Assembly (NCBI RefSeq): GCF_000165835.1
Contig: NC_014640.1
Coordinates: forward strand, 1,550,001-1,614,000
Source of the DNA: Achromobacter xylosoxidans A8
GTDB lineage: Bacteria; Pseudomonadota; Gammaproteobacteria; Burkholderiales; Burkholderiaceae_B
DNA: 64,000 nucleotides
Reading direction: 5' to 3'
Of the stretch, positions 18,717 to 27,900 are shown one piece after another. Under the pieces are notes generated by a model. The model was not told the origin of the DNA, did no database searches, and saw only the letters and a list, made by a program, of their open reading frames with translations. Position 1 is the first letter of the stretch. Each line of letters opens with the position of its first letter. A program made the position numbers and the translations under genes.

Positions 18717-20111
18717 CTATGGATTATCGTTGTCTAATTGATAATTCCTAAACTTCGCTTTGGGCAACTCTATCCTTGCGGTCAGGCCGCCGCCTTCGCG
18801 GGGCAGCATCCGCAGTGAGCCGCCCACGTGCTTGAGCAGGCGTTCGACGATGGCCAGGCCCAGTCCCGCGCCGCTGACGCCGGTGCGTGCCGCCTCGCCG
18901 CGCGAGAACGGCCGCAGCAGGCGATCGACGTCCTCGGGGGCGATGCCGGGACCGCGGTCGGATACCTCGATCGCGATCATGGAGCCTTCAGCTTGCAGTG
19001 TCATGACGAGATGCGCCATGCCGTCGCTGGAACGGCCGTAGCGGCGGGCGTTCTCGATCAGATTGCTGACCACGCGCTTGAGGTCCAGCGCCGTGATGCG
19101 GGCGCGCAGGCCAGGTTCAAGCGTGGCGTCCAGCTCTCCGCCCAGCGATGCGGTATGGCTGCGTTCACGTTCGTAGAGTTCCGCCAGCACCGCGGAGATG
19201 TCCGTGGCCAGTTGCGGCAGCGTGCCGGCGGGGCGCGCGTACTCCATCAATTGGCCGATGCTGTGGTCGATCTGGCCCAGATCTTCGTCGATGGCCTGGC
19301 GGGCGTCCTCGGACACCCCGCTCAGCTCGATTTCCAGCCGCATGCGCGCCAGCGGCGTGCGCAGATCGTGCGAGATCCCCGCCAGCATCAGTTCGCGGTC
19401 GGCCTCGGCCTGCCTCAGGTCCTTGGCCATGCGGTTGAACGAGGCGTTCAGGTCGCGGATCTCCAGCGGCCCCTGTTCCGGCAGGGGCGCGGGGTTTTCG
19501 CCCCGCGACAGCACCTGGGCGGCCCGGGCCAGCCGCGACAGCGGCCGGTTGACGAAGCCCACGCTGACCGCGGCTCCCACCAGGGACAGCAGCAGCGCCG
19601 TGGCGCCCCAGCCCAGCCATTCGATCCCGCCCGTGAGGCCGATCTGCTCGCGCTCGAACACCAGCCAGTAGAGGTCTTTTTCTATCTGGAAACTGACCCA
19701 GAAGCCGGGCACCTGGTTGACGCCCCAGGCGATCTGCGTTTCCGGGCCGAAGCGCGTGCGGATGTGCTGGGCAACGCGTTGCCAGTAATCGTCGTCGGGG
19801 AGAGCTTCGGCGAAGTCGGTGACCTCGCGCGGATAGACCTGGATGCCTTCGTTGGTGGCCAGGTCCAGCAGGAGCTTGCTGCGTTCGTCGTTATGCGAAT
19901 AGATCAGCGCGGTGCGCGTGATATTGACGGCCGTGATCACCCGCTGCGCCATTTGATTGGCGCGCGGTCCCAGCTCCATGCTGAAAAATACTTGTAGCCA
20001 CGCGCCCAGGGAGACGAGCATCAGCGCGGCGAGCAACAGGAACGTGCGGCCGAACAAGCCGAGCCGCAAACGTGATGTCAGGTTCCTGAAGGTTCTGCGC
20101 AAGCGGGGCAC
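18717..20111 (-). CDS. risS: Sensor histidine kinase RisS
   Basis: EnvZ-like membrane kinase that pairs with RisA. Helix 1 is at about residues 22-44, a periplasmic loop follows, helix 2 is at about 166-187, then HAMP, the H-box GISHDLRTPLARM with His248, the N-box SNLIENARRYG, and G-boxes VSDRGPGIA and GAGLGLAIVERLL. I chose the GTG at 20111 (464 residues), which has AGGAG nine bases upstream; in-frame GTG at 20156 and TTG at 20168 overlap the end of risA and would add 15 or 19 residues. The name follows the Bordetella risAS locus, which is also next to ahpCD. Here the kinase frame is intact, unlike the disrupted copy I recall from B. pertussis. Confidence 0.9.
   Translation of the reverse strand: MPRLRRTFRNLTSRLRLGLFGRTFLLLAALMLVSLGAWLQVFFSMELGPRANQMAQRVITAVNITRTALIYSHNDERSKLLLDLATNEGIQVYPREVTDFAEALPDDDYWQRVAQHIRTRFGPETQIAWGVNQVPGFWVSFQIEKDLYWLVFEREQIGLTGGIEWLGWGATALLLSLVGAAVSVGFVNRPLSRLARAAQVLSRGENPAPLPEQGPLEIRDLNASFNRMAKDLRQAEADRELMLAGISHDLRTPLARMRLEIELSGVSEDARQAIDEDLGQIDHSIGQLMEYARPAGTLPQLATDISAVLAELYERERSHTASLGGELDATLEPGLRARITALDLKRVVSNLIENARRYGRSSDGMAHLVMTLQAEGSMIAIEVSDRGPGIAPEDVDRLLRPFSRGEAARTGVSGAGLGLAIVERLLKHVGGSLRMLPREGGGLTARIELPKAKFRNYQLDNDNP
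18723..18745. promoter_or_regulatory. LysR-type dyad upstream of ahpC, possible OxyR site
   Basis: ATTATC and GATAAT are inverted around 11 bases, matching the T-N11-A rule of LysR-family regulators, to which OxyR belongs. The dyad is 63-85 bases before the ahpC start, and lies within the last codons of the upstream risS gene. The wider OxyR pattern of four ATAG elements is not clear, so the assignment is tentative. Confidence 0.35.
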
Positions 20112-20145
20112 GAGGCTGCGCTCCTGCCCGGGGCGGGCGAGTCGG

Positions 20146-20880
20146 TCAGCTACCACCGTCCGGCACAAACACGTATCCGAGACCCCAGACGGTCTGGATG
20201 AATACGGGCTTGGACGGGTTCGGCTCGATCAGCTTGCGCAGGCGCGAGATTTGCACGTCCAGGCTGCGATCGAAGGCTTCGTATTCGCGGCCGCGCGCCA
20301 GTTCCATGAGCTTGTCGCGCGACAGCGGGATCTTGGGATGGCGGGCGAACACCTTCAGCACCGAGAATTCGCCGGTGGTGATCGGCACCTGTTCGCCGTT
20401 GCGCGTGAGCGTGCGGGTGGACAGGTTCAGCGTGTAGGGGCCGAAGGCGATGGATTCGTTTTCCTGGCTGGGGGCGCCGGGATGTTCCTCGGTGCCGCGG
20501 CGGCGCAGGATCGCGTTGATCCGCGCCAGCAGTTCCCGGGGATTGAACGGTTTGGACAGGTAATCGTCCGCGCCCATTTCCAGGCCGACGATGCGGTCGA
20601 TTTCTTCCGCCTTGGCCGTCAGCATGATGATGGGGGTATTGTCGTGACCACCGCGCAGCCGGCGACAGATGGACAGGCCATCTTCCCCGGGCAGCATCAG
20701 ATCCAGCACGAGCAGGTCGAAATGCTCGCGTTGCCAGAGTTTGCCCATCTCTTTGGCGTCTTCGGCAACGAAAACGTTGAATCCCTGCTCGGATAAATAC
20801 CGACGCAGCAAATCGCGCAAGCGCGGATCATCGTCGACGACGAGGATTTTTCGGGTGGGAGTGGTGTTTTGCGTATTCAT
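20146..20880 (-). CDS. risA: Response regulator RisA (OmpR family)
   Basis: A 244-residue OmpR/PhoB-type regulator. The receiver has the acidic pocket VVDDDPR (Asp16-Asp18), phosphoacceptor Asp60 in LVLDLMLPGEDG and Lys110 in YLSKPF. A winged-helix domain follows with LAREYEAF-like recognition region (RGREYEAFDRSLDVQISRLR) and the C-terminal hairpin IQTVWGLGYVF. Length and sequence match RisA of Bordetella, which controls intracellular survival and modulated-phase genes there. It is the first gene of risA-risS. Confidence 0.93.
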   Translation of the reverse strand: MNTQNTTPTRKILVVDDDPRLRDLLRRYLSEQGFNVFVAEDAKEMGKLWQREHFDLLVLDLMLPGEDGLSICRRLRGGHDNTPIIMLTAKAEEIDRIVGLEMGADDYLSKPFNPRELLARINAILRRRGTEEHPGAPSQENESIAFGPYTLNLSTRTLTRNGEQVPITTGEFSVLKVFARHPKIPLSRDKLMELARGREYEAFDRSLDVQISRLRKLIEPNPSKPVFIQTVWGLGYVFVPDGGS

Positions 20881-21008
20881 GGCCGGAAATGTAACAGTGG
20901 CGAGAACCAGCGGCTAGTGGGCGTTCACAAGATATTACACATTGCGAACCATGGTTGAAATCCCCCCGGCATCAGCCTGATAACCGGGGGCGGACTCACG
21001 GTATTTCG

Positions 21009-21014
21009 TACAAT
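21009..21014 (+). promoter_or_regulatory. Candidate -10 element for the tsaB-rimI gene
   Basis: TACAAT ends eight bases before the ATG at 21023, and no Shine-Dalgarno sequence is visible. If used, transcription would begin at or next to the start codon. No good -35 hexamer is seen. Confidence 0.35.
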
Positions 21015-21022
21015 CTGCATCT

Positions 21023-22276
21023 ATGGAACTAAACCTGCTGGCTTTGGAAACCTCTTCGTCCCGTTGCGGCGTGGCCCTGTTGCGGGCGGTCGATGGCCGC
21101 CTGGAGGTCAGCGTCAGGGAGCATGAAGGTTCCCAGGAGCACGCGGAACGGCTCTTGCCCATGGCCAACGAGCTGCTGGCGGAGTCCGGACTGGCGCCTG
21201 CCGCCTTGCATGCGGTGGCTTTTGGCCAGGGTCCGGGCGGATTCACCGGCCTGCGGGTGGCCTGCGGAGTGGCTCAAGGCATGGGCCTGGGCCTGGGCAT
21301 CCCGGTACTTCCCATTGTCTCTCATCAGGCGGTCGCCGCACAGGTGGAGGCGACGCCGGCGGATGCGATCGTGGTGGCGCTGGATGCCCGCATGAACGAA
21401 GTCTATCTGGCCGTCTACCGCCAGGCGGGCGTTGCGGACGGTGAAATCTCGTGGGAAGTCCTGCAGGCGCCCCTGCTTATCGCCGCGGCCGAAGTCGTGC
21501 CCTGGACTGCCCATCATCTGCCGGCCTGGTCGGCCGCTGCGGGCCAGCCGCTGGAACTGCTGCTGGCTGGCGACGCATGGGATGCCTACGCGTCCGACAT
21601 GGAGCATCCCGCAGAGTGGCGCCGCGCGGACAGCGCGCGGCGGCCGGAAGCGGCTAGCGTCGCCCGCCTGGCGCGGCAGGGCTGGATGCGGGGCGAGGCC
21701 GTGGCGCCCGAGCTGGCCGCGCCGCTCTATGTGCGCGACAAGGTGGCGTTCACCACCGCCGAGCGCATGCGCGGGGAGGGCGGCAATCCCAAGGCCCAGC
21801 CGTCGTTGGCGCCCTGGGTGCCCCAGCCGATGACCGATGCCGATCTGGACGAGGTCGTGGCGCTGGAGGCGCACGTGCAGGCCTTTCCCTGGACCCGCGG
21901 CAATTTCGCTGATGCCCTGGCGGCCGGCTATGGCGCCTGGGTGCTGCGGCGCGAAGGCAAGCTGGCGGGGTTCTGCGTCCTCATGTTCGCGCCCGACGTG
22001 GCGCACCTGCTGGTGATCGCCGTGGCTAAGCCGCTGCACCGCCAGGGCCTGGGCGGCGTGCTGCTCGGCTGGTGCGAGCAGCAGGCGCGTGAACGCGGCA
22101 TGGAGGGCGTGCTGTTGGAAGTGCGCCCCTCCAACGAGTCGGCCATCAATTTCTACAAGCGGCACGGGTATTTGCAGATCGGCGTGCGGCGGGGCTATTA
22201 CCCGGCCGAAAAAGGCGGCAGGGAAGACGCCCTGGTCATGCAGAAGCGTTTCGCGACGGACGGAGCGGCGGCATGA
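21023..22276 (+). CDS. tsaB-rimI: TsaB-RimI fusion: t6A synthesis subunit and S18 alanine N-acetyltransferase
   Basis: A 417-residue fusion of two normally separate proteins. Residues 1 to about 240 are TsaB, the scaffold subunit of the TsaBDE complex that makes threonylcarbamoyl-adenosine at position 37 of ANN-decoding tRNAs; ALETSS and FGQGPGGFTGLR are typical. After a linker, residues about 270-410 are a GNAT domain with the acetyl-CoA loop RQGLGG at 340-345 and LEVRPSNESAINFYKRHGY, matching RimI, which acetylates ribosomal protein S18. Such fusions are known in Burkholderiales. The stop overlaps the next gene's ATG by four bases. Confidence 0.93.
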   Translation: MELNLLALETSSSRCGVALLRAVDGRLEVSVREHEGSQEHAERLLPMANELLAESGLAPAALHAVAFGQGPGGFTGLRVACGVAQGMGLGLGIPVLPIVSHQAVAAQVEATPADAIVVALDARMNEVYLAVYRQAGVADGEISWEVLQAPLLIAAAEVVPWTAHHLPAWSAAAGQPLELLLAGDAWDAYASDMEHPAEWRRADSARRPEAASVARLARQGWMRGEAVAPELAAPLYVRDKVAFTTAERMRGEGGNPKAQPSLAPWVPQPMTDADLDEVVALEAHVQAFPWTRGNFADALAAGYGAWVLRREGKLAGFCVLMFAPDVAHLLVIAVAKPLHRQGLGGVLLGWCEQQARERGMEGVLLEVRPSNESAINFYKRHGYLQIGVRRGYYPAEKGGREDALVMQKRFATDGAAA

Positions 22277-23274
22277 GCCAGCCCACAGCAGCGTCGCCAT
22301 CGGCCGCGCCTCGCGTCAACCCGCTGCAGCGCATCTGGCTGCGCGAGATCGGCATGGAGCGGCTGTGGCTGCGCCCGGCGCCCGCGCCCAGTCGGCCCGC
22401 AGTTGAACCGCAAGTCCCTGTTTCCAAGGAAGTTTTGACGGAAGGTGCGCAGGCGCCCGCGGTCGGCTCGCCGCCGCTTGCGCCGCCATCCGCTGAGGCA
22501 CCAATGCCGGCAGCAGTTGCACCGGCCGCCGCGGCGCCAGTTTCTGAAGCGCCGGCTCCCGCAGCATCGGCTCCAGCCGCGCCTGCTTCCGGCCGTCCCG
22601 GCATACCGGCTTCGATCCTGAACCGCAGCGGCCCGCCGCCGCGTCCTGTGCCCAAGGCGGCGGAGGAGGCTGCGCCCCCGCCACCGGTACCCGTGGCCGA
22701 AGCGATCCGCAATGCCACGCTGGAAGAAATGCACGAACAGGTCGTCGCCTGCGCTGCCTGTGGCCTGTGCAAGGGCCGCCGCAACGCGGTCTTCGGCCAT
22801 GGCGGCCAGCCCACGCGCTGGCTGGTGGTGGGCGAGGCGCCGGGCGAACAAGAGGACCGACAAGGGCAGCCCTTCGTGGGCCGCTCGGGCCAGTTGCTGG
22901 ACGCCATGCTGTCGTCGGTGTCCATGAGCCGCGAGCGCGACGTGTTCATTACCAACGTCATCAAGTGCCGCCCGCCCGGCAACCGTAATCCCAAGCCGGA
23001 GGAAATCGCGGCTTGCAGCCCCTACCTGATGCGCCAGATCGCGCTGCTCAAGCCTGAGCGGATCCTGGTGCTGGGCCGTTTCGCCGCCCAGACGCTGCTG
23101 GGCACGGACGCCACGATAGGCAGCTTGCGCGGGCGCATCCATCAGTTGAAGACGGACGAGGGTGTGGAGATTCCGGTGGTCGTCAGCTACCACCCGGCCT
23201 ATTTGCTGCGTAGTCCCAGCGAGAAGGCGCGCGCCTGGCAGGATCTGCGCCTGACGGTGGCGCGGCTGGGCTGA
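22273..23274 (+). CDS. Family 4 uracil-DNA glycosylase
   Basis: Removes uracil from DNA. The catalytic domain begins near residue 145 of 333. Four cysteines placed for the [4Fe-4S] cluster of family 4 enzymes are visible: Cys160 and Cys163 (CAACGLC), Cys232 (IKCRPPGNR) and Cys248. VVGEAPGEQEDRQGQPFVG is the active-site motif and VVVSYHPAYLLR the second. The first 130 residues after a short conserved start (NPLQRIWLREIGMERLW) are proline/alanine-rich and probably disordered. It is translationally coupled to tsaB-rimI and followed by a strong terminator. Confidence 0.93.
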   Translation: MSQPTAASPSAAPRVNPLQRIWLREIGMERLWLRPAPAPSRPAVEPQVPVSKEVLTEGAQAPAVGSPPLAPPSAEAPMPAAVAPAAAAPVSEAPAPAASAPAAPASGRPGIPASILNRSGPPPRPVPKAAEEAAPPPPVPVAEAIRNATLEEMHEQVVACAACGLCKGRRNAVFGHGGQPTRWLVVGEAPGEQEDRQGQPFVGRSGQLLDAMLSSVSMSRERDVFITNVIKCRPPGNRNPKPEEIAACSPYLMRQIALLKPERILVLGRFAAQTLLGTDATIGSLRGRIHQLKTDEGVEIPVVVSYHPAYLLRSPSEKARAWQDLRLTVARLG

Positions 23275-23295
23275 GCCCGGCGCACTGAAAGGCGG

Positions 23296-23333
23296 GCAAC
23301 GAAAAACCGGGCCTCGGCCCGGTTTTTCGTTGC
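23296..23333. terminator. Bidirectional terminator between udg and lplT
   Basis: A perfect 18-bp inverted repeat separated by only two bases (TC), containing AAAAACCGGGCC / GGCCCGGTTTTT. A-run and T-run flank a GC core, so it works in both directions between convergent genes. Confidence 0.93.
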
Positions 23334-23353
23334 TGCGGAACCGCTGCGCCGAC

Positions 23354-24667
23354 CTAGTGCGAGGAATCCAGCGCGCGGCCGTGGCCTTCCTGGCCGATCT
23401 GGTCGTGCAGTTCGGGGTTGGCCTGCAGGTTGCGCTTGCTCCAGCGCATGAAGACCACCATCAGCACGGCGACCACGGTGCCGAAGATGACGATGATGAT
23501 GTTGATGGGCAGCTGCAGCCACAGCAGCAGCGTGTACATGGCGACCATCAGCAGGATGTTGAGCTGTTCGTTGAAGTTCTGCACGGCGATGGAATGGCCG
23601 GCCGACAGCAGCACGTGGCCGCGATGCTGCAGCAGCGCATTCATCGGCACCACGAAGAAGCCGGCCAGGCCGCCCGTGATCAGCAGCAGCAGGTAGACGC
23701 TCCAGGGCGAGTAGACCAGCGGCATCAGCAGCACGACCAGGCCCATCGCGGCGCCGACCGGCAGCACGGCCAGCGCGCGCCGCAGCGGAATGCGGCCCGC
23801 CAGGATGGAGCCGACCACCGTGCCCAGCGCAGCCACGCCCATCAGCATCGAGGCCTTGTCCAGTTGGTATCCCAGGTGGCTGCGGCCCCATTCGATGACG
23901 ATCAGCTGCAGGGTGGCGCCGGCGCCCCAGAACAGGGTGGTGACGGCCAGCGAGATCTGGCCCAGCTTGTCTTTCCAGAGCACACAGACATAGCCCCAGA
24001 ACGTGCGGATGAGCCGCACCGGGTTCTTCTGCTGCGGCGGGTAGCGCACGTGGGTATGCGGAATCAGCAGATTGCACAGCGCCGCCAGCAGGTAGACGAA
24101 GGCGATGACCAGGATCGCGGCTTCGGCCGGGGTGTGGACCAGCTTGCCGATGAAGGAATGGCTGAGCAGGGCGCTGGAGACAGAGGACGAAATCAGCACG
24201 CCGCCCAGCACCGTGCCCAGGATGATGGAGAAGACCGTCAGGCCCTCGATCCAGCTATTGCCCTTGACCAGCATGGTCGGGGGCAGCATTTCGGTGACGA
24301 TTCCGTACTTGGCGGGGGAATAGGCCGCGGCGCCGATGCCGACAATGGCGTATGCCGCGCAGATCAGGTAGGTCTGGTACTGGGGGGCGACGCCGATGCT
24401 GGCATACGAGAACATCAGCATGCAGCCGACCACCTTCAGCGCGTTGGTGGAGAACATCACGCGGCCCTTGGGGAAGGAATCCGCCAGCGCCCCGACGAAG
24501 GCGGCCAGGACCACATAGGCCAGCGCGAACGACCACTTCATCATGGGCGCCATCCAGTCCGGCCCATGCAGCTCCTGTATCAAGGCGATGGCTGCAATGA
24601 ACAGCGCGTTGTCCGCCAATGACGAGAAGGCCTGCGCGGCCATGACCAGATAGAAACCACGTTTCAA
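23354..24667 (-). CDS. lplT: Lysophospholipid transporter LplT (MFS)
   Basis: Major facilitator of 437 residues with about twelve hydrophobic helices. The N-terminus MKRGFYLVMAAQAFSSLADN and the YSPAKYGIVTEMLPP segment are characteristic of LplT, which flips lysophospholipids across the inner membrane for re-acylation. In enterobacteria it is next to the acyltransferase aas; no aas is adjacent here. The C-terminal tail is short and polar. It diverges from smc across a 298-base gap that holds both promoters and a leader hairpin. Confidence 0.88.
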   Translation of the reverse strand: MKRGFYLVMAAQAFSSLADNALFIAAIALIQELHGPDWMAPMMKWSFALAYVVLAAFVGALADSFPKGRVMFSTNALKVVGCMLMFSYASIGVAPQYQTYLICAAYAIVGIGAAAYSPAKYGIVTEMLPPTMLVKGNSWIEGLTVFSIILGTVLGGVLISSSVSSALLSHSFIGKLVHTPAEAAILVIAFVYLLAALCNLLIPHTHVRYPPQQKNPVRLIRTFWGYVCVLWKDKLGQISLAVTTLFWGAGATLQLIVIEWGRSHLGYQLDKASMLMGVAALGTVVGSILAGRIPLRRALAVLPVGAAMGLVVLLMPLVYSPWSVYLLLLITGGLAGFFVVPMNALLQHRGHVLLSAGHSIAVQNFNEQLNILLMVAMYTLLLWLQLPINIIIVIFGTVVAVLMVVFMRWSKRNLQANPELHDQIGQEGHGRALDSSH

Positions 24668-24882
24668 GAATGTCCCCGTTCTCAGGCCTGGCCCCGGCCA
24701 GTCCGCGTGAAAATTTATGTGTCGCGCAAAAAAGTGTCAGGGAGTATAGCCGGACCTCAGGTGGCGGCCATTGAGCGTTTGCCCGCGGGTTGACCGCCGG
24801 CAAGCCTCAGGGACAACTCGTCTTGACCCTTGCTGACGTTTGGGGACAGACTGCCTGCGGTATCATACGACCCATGTGTAAG

Positions 24883-24901
24883 CCGGCCCTCCAGGGGCCG
24901 G
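24883..24901 (+). other. GC-rich hairpin in the smc leader
   Basis: CCGGCCC / GGGCCGG with a five-base loop, followed by TTTGC, lies about 65 bases before the smc GTG and downstream of a TATCAT -10-like sequence (near 24861). It could attenuate or stabilise the smc transcript. The rest of 24668-24965 shows no gene. Confidence 0.3.
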
Positions 24902-24965
24902 TTTGCAATCTGTGCGGCAGGTCCGTTAACGCCTTTCGTTCAACCCACCCCGTCGTCATCGTATT

Positions 24966-27900
24966 GTGCGTCTTACTCAGCTAAAACTCGCCGGCTTCAA
25001 GTCCTTCGTCGATCCCACCGTGATTCCCGTGCCCAGCCAACTGGTGGGTGTGGTGGGTCCCAATGGCTGCGGAAAATCGAACATCATTGATGCCGTGCGC
25101 TGGGTGCTGGGCGAGGCCAAGGCCTCGGAACTGCGCGGCGAGTCCATGCAGGACGTCATTTTCAACGGCTCCGGCAACCGCAAGCCGGCGGCGCGGGCCT
25201 CGGTGGAAATGGTGTTCGACAACAGCGAGGGGCGCGCCGCCGGCCAGTGGAGCACCTACGCGGAAATCGCGGTGCGCCGCGTGCTGACCCGCGACGGCAC
25301 CAGCAGCTACTTCGTCAACAACCAGCAGGTCCGCCGCCGCGACATCCACGACATCTTCCTGGGCACCGGCCTGGGCGCCCGCGGCTACGCCATCATCGGC
25401 CAGGGCATGATCAACCGCCTGATCGAGGCGCGCCCCGAAGAACTGCGGGTGTTCCTGGAAGAGGCGGCCGGGGTGTCGCGCTACAAGGAACGGCGCCGCG
25501 AGACCGAAAACCGCCTGTCCGACACGCGCGAGAACCTGACCCGCGTCGAAGACATCCTGCGCGAACTCAACAGCCAGCTGGAAAAGCTGGAGGCGCAGGC
25601 CGAAGTGGCCACGCGCTACCGCGAGCTCCAGGCCGACGGTGAAAAGAAGCAGCACGCGCTGTGGTTCCTGAAGGAAACCGGGGCGCGCGAAGAACGCGCC
25701 AAGAAGGCCCAGGAGATGGCGCAGGCCCAGAACGAGCTGGAAGCCGCCATCGCCGGCCTGCGGGCGGGCGAAGCTGCGCTGGAGTCCCGCCGCCAGGCCC
25801 ATTACGCCGCCAGCGACGCGGTGCATACCGCCCAGGGCGGGCTGTACGAGGCCAACGCGCAGGTCAGCCGCCTGGAAGCCGAAATCCGCCACGTGGTCGA
25901 TTCCCGCAACCGCCTGCAGGCGCGCCGCGACCAGCTGCAGCAGCAGATCGGCGAGTGGACCGCCCAGCGCGAACATTGCACCGAACAGATCGCCCAGGCC
26001 GAGGAAGACCTGGCCGCGGGCGCCGCCCGCACCGAAGAGGCGCGGGCCAAGGCCGAGGACGCCCAGGCCGCGCTGCCGGCCGTGGAGCAGCGGGTGCGCG
26101 AAGCCGCCTCGGGGCGCGACGAGATGCGCGCCGCGCTGGCCCGCGTCGAACAGAATCTGGCCCTGGTGGCCCAGTCGCAGCGCGACGCCGACCGCCAGAT
26201 GCAGGCGCTGGACCAGCGCCGCGAGCGCCTGCAGCAGGAATTGCGTGAACTGCACAGCCCTGATCCGGTGCGCCTGGAGCAACTGGCCGGCGACCGTGTC
26301 GCCGGCGAGGACCAGCTCGAGGAAGCCCAGGAAGCGCTGGCCACCCTGGAAGGCCGCGTGCCGGAAGCGGATGCCGAGCGCAGCCGCGCCCAGGCCGCCG
26401 CCCAGACCGACGTGCAGAACCTGGCGCGCCTGGAGGCCCGCCTGTCGGCCCTGGTGAAGCTGCAGGAAGACGTGCAGAAGCAGGGGGCGCTGGAACCCTG
26501 GCTGGCCAAGCATGAGCTGGCCGGGCTGTCGCGCCTGTGGCAGAAGCTGCACATCGAACCCGGTTGGGAAACCGCCCTGGAAGCCGCCCTGCGCGAGCGC
26601 ATGGCCTCCATGGAAGTGCGCAACCTGGATTGGGCCCGCGCCTTCGCCGAGGATGCGCCGCCAGCCCGTCTGGCCTTCTACCAGTTGCCGGTCGCGGCGC
26701 CGGCGCCCGCCGCGCCTGCCGGCCTGACGTCCTTGGCCAGCCTGCTGCGCATCACCGATCCCGACCTGCGCACACTACTCAACGAGTGGCTGGGCGGCAT
26801 CTACACGGCCACCGACGTGACCCAGGCCCTGGCCATGCGCGCCAGTCTGCCCGCGGGCGGTGCCTGCGTGGTCAAGGCCGGCCACCTGGTCGACGCCCAC
26901 AGCGTGCGCTTCTACGCGCCGGATTCCGAGCAGGCCGGCCTGTTGGCGCGCCAGCAGGAAATCGAGAACCTGCAGCGCGAGATCAAGGCGCAGCAGCTGA
27001 TTGCCGACCAGGCGCGCGCCGCGGTCGCCCGCGCCGAAGTCGCCTGGCAGCAGGTGTCCCAGGCCATTGCCCCGGCGCGCCAGCGCGTGGCGGAAGTCAC
27101 TCGCCGGGTGCATGACATCCAGCTGGAGCACTCGCGCCTGCAGCAGCAGGCCGAGCAATCCGGCGAGCGCGCCTCGCGACTGCGCCAGGACCTGGAAGAA
27201 ATCAAGGTCCAGGAAGAGGACCTGCGCGCTGCCCGCGAAGAGGCCGAGGCCCGCTTCGAGGCTCTGGACGAAGAGCTGGCCGAACACCAATCCCGTTTCG
27301 CCGATGCCGAGATCGACGGCGAAACCCTGGCGGCCCAGGCCGAAGCGGCCCGCGCCGGCCTGCGCGAACTCGAACGCGCCGCCCAGGAAGCCGAATTCGC
27401 CGAACGCGGCATCCAGGTCCGCATCACCGACCTGCAGCGCAACCAGCAATTGGCCGCCGACCAGAGCCAACGCGGCAGCGTCGAATTGGAGCAGTTGCTG
27501 GTGGACCTGGCCGAGCTGGACGCCTCGGCCTCCCAAGCCGGCCTGCAGGACGCCCTGGAAGCGCGCGCCGAGCGCGAGGAAGCGCTGTCGCGCGCGCGCC
27601 AGGAACTCGAAAACCTGGCGGCCCTGCTGCGCGGCGCGGACGAAGACCGCCTGCAGCAGGAACAGACGCTGGAACCGCGGCGCGCCCGCATCATGGAATT
27701 GCAGTTGCAGGAACAGGCCGCCCGCCTGGCCGAGGAGCAGTTCACCGAACAGCTGAATGCGCGCGAAGTCGACCGCGAGGCATTGGCCCAGGACCTGGCC
27801 AACCAGTCCGACGAATGGCGCCGCGCCAGCTGGCTGCAGTCCGAAGTGGGCCGCATTTCGCGCCAGATCGAATCCCTGGGCTCGGTCAACCTGGCCGCGC

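Noticed and set aside
24855..24965. A small RNA such as the 4.5S signal-recognition RNA in the smc leader.
   Set aside because: Only a seven-base GC hairpin is present; the conserved GGAAGCAGCC-type tetraloop region of SRP RNA is absent.
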